NCBI GenBank assembly: GCA_017480145.1
Contig: JAFVBF010000064.1
Location: forward strand, 1-33,448
Direction of reading: 5' to 3'
Origin: Bacteroidales bacterium
GTDB lineage: Bacteria; Bacteroidota; Bacteroidia; Bacteroidales; P3
DNA: 33,448 bases
Position numbers and translations under genes: made by a program. Shown here piece after piece: positions 7,837 to 16,800 of this stretch. Position 1 is the first letter of the stretch. Every line of letters begins with the position of its first letter. The notes beneath the pieces are model-generated. The model searched no databases and had not been told where the DNA came from. It saw only the letters and a list, made by a program, of their open reading frames with translations.

Positions 7837-10800
7837 TTACCGTGCAATAACAACCTTATGAGCTACCGAAGCCCCTACCTTGACCATATAGACACCTGCA
7901 GAAGACATGGGATAGGACACCTGCTTTGAAGAGACTCTGCTTTCGGAAAGAATCAAGCGACCAGCAACATCGTACACCTGCAACGACTGTCCTTCGGCAT
8001 CAGCAACTACAATGGAACGGCCGGAAGCCCAAACTCTGGCATTGTTTTCAATAATGCCACGTACACCCACCTCGGCAGGATTGGTTGCAAGATGGAGTAC
8101 GGCCGTACTATCACAGCCTGCGCTATTGGCATTGGGCATGAGGTAAGAATAGTCACCTGGCTGCTCATAAACCATGCCATGCCATACGAAGCGTCCGGAG
8201 AACAGGACACAGGTATCGCCAAAGGTGGCACAGGGCAATGTCTCACCGCTAACATCCTTGACAAGACGGACGGAGAATCCTGTGCTGCGCTCATAAGAGT
8301 CTATCTGCACGCCAAAGTTGGTAAAACCTATAGCATAGGCCAAATGCTTGCCATAATGCTGAGATAGCCAATAGTGACCCGTCTGCCCCAAGAAACTGAC
8401 AGTACTGTCAATACGCATACCCGCCGCTGGCAAGAAAACGGCACCGGCTTCTTCCATGAGGCTCCACTGAGTTAGAGTATAATTGTTAGTCCCATAGGAG
8501 GTATCAACACCCGAAACGAAACTACAGCCATCAGGCAAACGCCACAACTCCGGAAGCAATACCAAACCGGGGATAGAATCGACCAACGCAAGGGCACGTT
8601 TGCCAAATGCGTCCACACGGTTGTATAACAAATACTGCCATTCCTCGGTGCTGAGCGTGCGCCACTGCCCAGCAGCATTACCGCCGTTGCTAATAGAGGC
8701 ATACATACCCCAATCATAGTTGGAACTGATGCCCGTCAAATCGGGAGCAACACCGCCAGCCGCAGGGCCATAGCCTCTGTCGGACTCCACGCTGTAGGGC
8801 TGATAGTACTGATTATACGCATCTGTAGGATTGTGATAGCCACTGGTGGCCCAGCCGAAGAGGTCTATCCAACCCAAATAGTAATCGAAAACATCCCCAT
8901 TGACATTGCCGACATAGTCGTACTGATGTTCGGCAAAGCGCCATTGCATGGCACTGGGAAGATACTGCAAATTGCCAGAAGAGAAAGCTATGCGACGGTC
9001 ATGATCAATCTCAAATACACCATTGAGCGACCCCACCCCCTGAGAATCGATAGTCAAATATAGTCGGCAGATACTGTCACAACCTACTGCATTAGCGCCA
9101 AACAATGTGTCGTAGGCCTCGCCAGACTCTTCTAAACGGAAACCATGCCACAGGTAGTAGCCGCAAGCCTCGCCGCTTTCGACCCCCACCGTGCTACGAC
9201 GGACCGTGAGATGTAACGTTATCAGGCTGTCGCACCCCTGATGGTTTAGCAACGTGTGGGAGTGCGTGTCGGTGGCAGAAGAAAGCAGCGTACCAAACCA
9301 GCGGAAAGTATCGCACACGTTATTGAAGGAATCACTGGAAGAGCTGGAGAGCAGCGTGAGTCGCAGATAAATCGTGGAATCGCATCGCACTGCATTGGCA
9401 TTAGGCATGACATAACTATACGTAGTCGTTGTATCACTGATGGTCATGCCATACCAAGAGAGGCTATCGCAGGCTGACGCCAATGTGTCGCCCTCAGTAC
9501 TTGCAAAAATAGAAAGGTGGAGATACAAATTGGAATCACAGCCATAGACATTGCTATCAACTAACGTATGATGATATATGTCTGAACTATCCAGAACAGC
9601 ACCGTACCACACCATACTATCGCACGAGCGAGCAAACGTGTCGCCATCGGAGAAATAGTGTACCGTGAGGAATAGCCGTGCGGTACTATCACAAGTATTG
9701 CTGCTTATATTGAGCGACTGGTCGAAAACGCCCGTGCTGTCATATCTGAGACCATACCACAAAAGGCTGTCACAAACCGCCGTATCAGTAATAGACAAAT
9801 AAGAGTAGGAGATATTGAGACGGACAATAGTGGCACTGTCGCAGCCCTCGCTATTGATACCACTATGAATTAGAACCGTGTCTGTCTGCGTGTAGAGTTC
9901 AATATAATTATTGATAATCGTATCGTAAGGTTCTACCCCGACGAAAATCGTATCACTCTTGGTGTAGTCGTTCTTAAAATACCAAACCGAGTCACATACT
10001 GCCGTATCGTAGATTCCCTTGCTACTTTGACGGACCAACAATACACGCCGATAGGTTGAGTCGCACCCATTCACATCGCGCAATACAGAATCAAGTACAC
10101 TGCTACTGTAGTAATAAGTGCTGTCTATCAAAATGCTGTCGCAAGCAGAAAAAGTGTCGATGGAAATGCGGCTATGAAAGACATTGATATATAATAGTTC
10201 GAGGCTGTCGCACCCTGCCACCGTGGAGAATGTGTCAATCAGAACAGTATCTGAATAATAGTCAATCCCATCATGATAGACAGAATTACAACCGTCGGTC
10301 GAAATAGTATCGTAAGAACTATAATTGACTGTTACGTTAATGGTATAAATACTGTCGCAAAGACCAAAGATCGCGCCATGCACCGTGCGAGTGTAAAGAC
10401 CAGACGAAAGGATGTTAGTTCCGCCCCAAAAATAATAATCACAGACAATAGCCAAAGAGGTATCGTAGGCATCCACACACACTGGATCACAATGTTCGAC
10501 ATCCAATTGCAAAGTCAACACAGAGTCGCACCCGAACATATTGGTGTAGTTTTTCTCGACTAAGCCAGCGACGGAAAGAGAAGTGTCCAGCCACACATAA
10601 GGCAGCAGGGTGTCGCATACTTGCTGGGTATCACGAATCGTATCAGAGTGGTTCACCGTAAGTACCAGCATTATGACACTGTCACAACCATACTGATTGT
10701 CCATCGTGTACGATGTCACAGTATCCAACGTATAGGTAACGCTATCAATCCATAAGAAGTTATCGCAAGCGATGTTGGTATCGCCAGTAGTATCCGTCTT

Positions 10801-13800
10801 GTGCATAATGAGGCTCAGCATGATGACACTATCGCAGCCATATTGGTTGGACAGCAAGACAGAGGCTGTATCACAAGTATCATAATACGTGATTCCGTCA
10901 CGCCAGCGGAGGCTATCGCAAGCGATGAGAGAATCGGAAACACTGTCACGGTGATGGACTGTCAACTTCAAAGCCCAAATGCTGTCGCATCCATAGATGT
11001 TGAGGTTGGAATCGCGAGCCGTATAGTTGCTCAACGTATAGGTCAATCCATCATGCTGCGTCCAAACAAAAGTGTCGCAAACAATATGGGTGTCCGTCAA
11101 AAAGTTGGAGTAATTGACTGTCAAGGACAATGAAACGACGCTGTCACAACCCGACTGATTGACAAAAGTTTTCGTCGTATCAATAGAAGTGGTATAGATG
11201 ATGCCCGTGGACCAAGTGTAGCTATCACATACTATCTGAGTGTCGGCCACCGTATCGGAATAGTGAACGGTGAGCATAAGATGTACCACGCTGTCGCATC
11301 CAAACATATTGGTTAAAGTCTGAGAGACGGCATTGGTGGACATGGTATAGGTAGTGGCATTGGACCACACGTAACTATCGCATACCGTATGAGTATCGCC
11401 CACAGTATCGGAATAATGAACTGTGAGAGCAAGTGTGGCAATACTATCACAGCCATATCGATTGGTCAATGTTCGTGTAGCACCGATAGTATCGTAGGTA
11501 TAAGTATCGCCGTGCCAGGAGAAGGTGTTGCAGACCTCATGAGAATCAATGGTGCTATCCGAATGGTTCACGGTGAGATAGAGCATTGCCAGGCTATCGC
11601 ATCCATGCACATTGATTAAATTTTGCGTGGCTACTGTAGAGGAAGTGTAGGCAATGCCATCCGTCCAGAAGAACGTATCACACACAACCTGCGTGTCACG
11701 AGACACGTCTGCCTGGAAAATGGAAAGATTGAGAACAACAACACTGTCACAGCCAGCACTATTGGGCATACGATGGATGGCACCGACTGTATCCTTGTAA
11801 TAAACATTGCTATCCATCCATACATAATGATGGCAAGCCATCTGGACATCGGTAGCAGTGGTAGATTTCTTGACGTAGAGGATAAGCGTATAGATGCTGT
11901 CGCAGGCAGTGGCATTGGTGATTGTGTCGTGCACTGTCGTATCGCGAATATAGATATCGCCCGTGCGAATCCATGTAAAATTGTCACAAGCCGTACGAGT
12001 ATCCGGAATCGAGACCGATGTTATCACATTGAGTCGAAGGGTCACGACACTGTCGCAGCCATAGATGTTGGGGAAGGTGTCAATGACGGATGTATCGTTG
12101 GTGTAGGTGTTGCCGTCGCTCCATACGAACGAACGGCAAACCGTCTGGTTCTCTATAGCCCGATTGCTCTTATAGACAATTAGATTGAGCAAAAGAGTAC
12201 TGTCGCATCCATCAACCGTATGGAAAGCCTGAGTATCGCTATCATTATTATTCCGGTAGGTACGGCCGTTGGTCCATGTATAGGTGTCGCAGGCAGTGTC
12301 TCGCACGGTGTCGACAACTGAATGATAAACTTTCAGATGCAATGTACGCAGGCTGTCGCAACCGACAGCATTGGTATAAACTCTCGTCGCAACATCGTCG
12401 TCGGTATAGGTGATTCCATTTTCAGCCCAAACATAAGTGTCGCAGGCCGTATCGAAAAAGTCGCTGGAGGAAGATTCCTTTACTGTCAAGAAAAGCACGA
12501 CCACGCTGTCACAACCGGACGCATTAACAAGCGTGTCAATAATCGTTCCAGATGTTGTGTAGGTCCTGTTGCCAATCCAAGAGAGGCTGTCGCATACAGT
12601 TTGATACACGGTGTCAGTGTTGTGATGCCCCAGCGTCAGGAACAACGTTATCAGGCTGTCACACCCCTGCGCATTTGTCTGCGTTTGCGTTCCTGTAAAA
12701 CTGCTTAGATATTCCCTACCATTAGTCCAAACAAAAGATTCGCATGAATGTTGATAATCAGTAAACGAAGTAGAGTGTCGGAGACTCAACGTCAGAGTGA
12801 CCGTACTGTCGCAGCCGTAACGACTGGAAAAGGTTTTGGTGAGCGTAGTGTCAACAGCATAAGTGATGCCATCGCCCCATGTGAAACTATCACATGCCGA
12901 TACAATATCGGGTGTAGCGGTGTGGTGATCCAATGTCAAGTGGAGCGTCACAACGCTATCGCATCCATATTGGTTATGCAGAACACGTATTGACGTATCG
13001 TCATCCTGCGTATAGCCGCGCCCATTGCTCCAGATGAAAATCTCACAGCCCGTTCGATAATCTATCGAACTATCCGTATGGTGCATGGCTAACGACAGGC
13101 GGCGAATACTATCGCAGCCTTCTGACGTTGTCAGCGTATCGTCATAGAGACCAGATTCATAATAGGTAAGTCCCGTCTGACTCCATAGGACGCTGTCACA
13201 GGCAGAATGGATAGAATCAACAATAGCCGAATGGAGCAGGAATAAATTGAGCGTTATCAGGCTGTCGCATCCAACCGCATTAGACATGGTATAAGTGGCA
13301 CTGCTATCATTCTCCACATAGGTCTCACCATCCATCCATAATAGGCTGTCGCACGTGGTCACAGCATCAATAAAGGTCGTAGAACGTCTGACGGAAAGAT
13401 TCAGGACAATATACCGATTGCAACCATAACGATTGGTCAAAGTGTACAGCGCAGAATCATTATCTTCAGTATATATATTACCATCACGCCACAACAGGCT
13501 ATCGCATACATCACGAGTCTCTGTCACCGTATCAGAATGCAATACGGTAAGATTCAAAGTCACAACACTATCACAGTTCTGAGCATTGGCCACCGTGTGG
13601 GTAACAGTATGCGTATTGCGCATATAGGTATGACCATCTATCCAGGTGAGGCTATCGCATACGGTATGGGTATCAGTGCCTGTTGAAGAATGGCGAAGTG
13701 ACAAGTGAAGAGTTACAAGGCTATCGCAACCTAAGTAGGTCGAGATATGGCAAGTTGCAGTATCATTGTCTTCGGCATAGGTATTGCCATCTATCCAAGT

Positions 13801-16800
13801 CAAACTGTCACACTCGGAGATAACCGCAATGCCAGAATCGGGATGTGCCACTGTTAAGGCGAGCGTCACAAGACTATCGCATCCATGATGATTCGCTATG
13901 GTAAAGGTTGCCGAGTCATTATCAGTATAGTAGGTAACAGAGTCTATCCAGAGCAGGCTGTCACAAACTGTAAGGAGATCTGTTCCAGTATTGGAATGAT
14001 ACACCTTTAGATTGAGCGTCACAGTGCTATCGCATCCCTCACGCGTGATAAAAGTATGTGTAGGAATAGCATCTGCATAGTAGGTGTTGCCATCTCCCCA
14101 AAGCAGGCTATCGCAAACAGTATCGTTGATAGTCCCCTCGAAAGTATGCCCCAAAGTCAAATGCAACGTCACCAAACTGTCACACCCTTCTGCATTCACA
14201 AGGGTTTCATGATCAATATACGTACTCAAGTAGGTTTTATCATTCACAGGCCACTTGTAAATATCGCATTCTACATGAGCATCAAGGAAGGTAGACGAAT
14301 GGTGCATTGTGAGATTGAGCGTTCTAATGCTATCACAATCATACCGATTTGTGAACCAAAGGCTCAAAAGTGTGTCTGAAGTATAAGTTTCACCATTCAA
14401 CCATGTATAACTGTCACAAGCCGTAATGTCGTCCACAATGCTATCTCGGATGAGCAGCTGTAATGCCAATACAGAAACGCTGTCGCATCCATACTGGTTG
14501 GCAAAGGTATGGGTATCTATCGTAGAAAGCACATAGATACTGTCGTTGTCCCAATGGTAACTGCCACAAGTTATCACACTCTGCGATGTCGTGTCGGAAA
14601 CATGGTGGATAGACAAACTAAGAGAAACAATGCTGTCACAACCATACTGATTGATGCCGTGATGCGTATGGCGAATACCCAACGTATCTCGATAATAAGT
14701 ATAACCATTGACCCAAATCAGGCTGTCGCAAGCAGAAATAGTATCAATACCCTCAGTAGTAGGATGAATCGTCAAGTTGAGAACATAAAGACTATCGCAC
14801 TTCTGCTGATTCAGATACCTTGCAGTATCAATTGTGCTCTGCTGGTAGGAAGAATCGGTCTCAGCCCAGAAGAAAGCATCGCAAGCCGTGTCATAGCTGA
14901 CATTACGATCAGAGTAATAAACCGTCAGGTATAGCGTAGCCACACTGTCGCATCCTTGAACAGATAGGAGGCTATCCGTACGGCTGAGGCTGGACATATA
15001 GGTGACATAATTCCATACATAACTGTCGCAAGCAGTATCAACAACCGTATCAACCGAGGTATAACCAATACTGAAATCCCTAATCAACAGACTGTCGCAA
15101 CCCGCCTGATTAGAGAGGAAAAGAGTGTCGTACAGGCTTGCATAGAAGTATGTTCCCTGCCAATCAAGGCTATCGCAAGCCAAACGATGCTCCGACACCG
15201 TATCAGCATTTCTCGCGGAGAGATGCAGTGTAACAATGCTGTCGCAACCATAAACATTGGTTAGGGTCTGAGTATAGGTACCTGCGTCTGTCAGATTTAC
15301 ACCATTCCAATCGTAGGGGAAATTGTTGTCACAGATGGTCTCGAATACCGTGGAGTCGTTGTCACAAGAAACACAAAACTGCATATTGACATCCACACCA
15401 TACTGCTGAACAGAAGAGGGTGTTCCGCCTGACATCATGTAGAAGTATTTAAGCGTTGGAACCCCACCGGATATAGAGACGGTAAGATAGTCCTGTGGCA
15501 AGGCATCCATCACTGGATAATCCGTCAGGGGGACCATACCTCCATCCACTTTGTCGCAGGAGAAATAGGTCTGCTGCGAAACCTCGATTGCGACCCAGAA
15601 CGTTCGCCCCGTCTTGACAGCATAAGAAGGCGCGATATGCACCTCTTGTAAGCCAAAGGAATCGGCCACATATGTCTGGGAGAAAACCAAAGACCCCAGA
15701 ACCCCATTGACATCAGTGGTTACCCCGGAAGTGGATAAAGAGGCATCAGGAAAGCAATCCTCATATATCTTGATTGTAAAAGAACGAGGATAGGCAGCAT
15801 TATCGTCAAGAGTTTCAAATTTTAAGGACTTTAAGAATCCGCCTGTGGCAAAATGTCCGAAACGCTCGGGACGAACAATGAGTTGGTCTCCAGCATAGAG
15901 CGTAAGTGTTCGCTGACGGCTGTTACCGCCAAAGCATCCGGATTCGGATACATTCCAATCGGAAGCACAATCGTACAAAGCGAGATGAAGCGTTGCCACA
16001 CTGTCACAGCCCCACTGATTGACAGTATCATAGGTAGCCGTACGGTTGTCTTCAACATAAGTAATGCCATCAACCCAAGTGAAACTACCACAAGCCGCCT
16101 GGTGGTCAATGCCCGTATTTGGCTGATGAATGGTTAGATGGAGATGGATACTGCTGTCACATCCGACAGCATTGGATGAGCCTAAATTCCAGGTAGCACT
16201 GTAGTTGGAAGCCCCATAAGTATTGCCCGATATTGGCCAACGGTAACTGACACAAGCCTCATGGGTATCAATAGAGAAAGAAGAGTGGCGGATAGTAAGA
16301 TGCAGCGTAACAATGCTGTCGCCCGTGGAAGCCGCATTAGACAGCGTGTGCCATGCTAATTCGGTTGAATTCTTATAAGTCGTACCATACCATACAAACG
16401 AGTCACACTCACTGGCGACAGTGTCGCCATACTGGCAATCGCCACCGATGCAGAGTTGGAGCATTACAATACTATCGCAACCGAAAATATTATGCATGGT
16501 GTCGATGTATAGACCAGACGTGGCACAATAGATATTATGCCAGGTTGTGTCGGACGTTGTCACAGCCTGCGTATCCGAAGATTGAGGACCTGACAAGACA
16601 AAATGTAGGGTTATAAGACTATCACAATGCCACTGGTTGAGAAATGAAGCCGTATCATCGGTACTGACTGCATAGGTACTGTCATTAACACTCCAATGGG
16701 CTGGCATCGCCTCACAGGAAATCAACGTATCGTTCGTCAGACTACTTTGATGAATAGTAAGATTCAGTACATAAATACTGTCGCAGACATTCGTGCCAAT

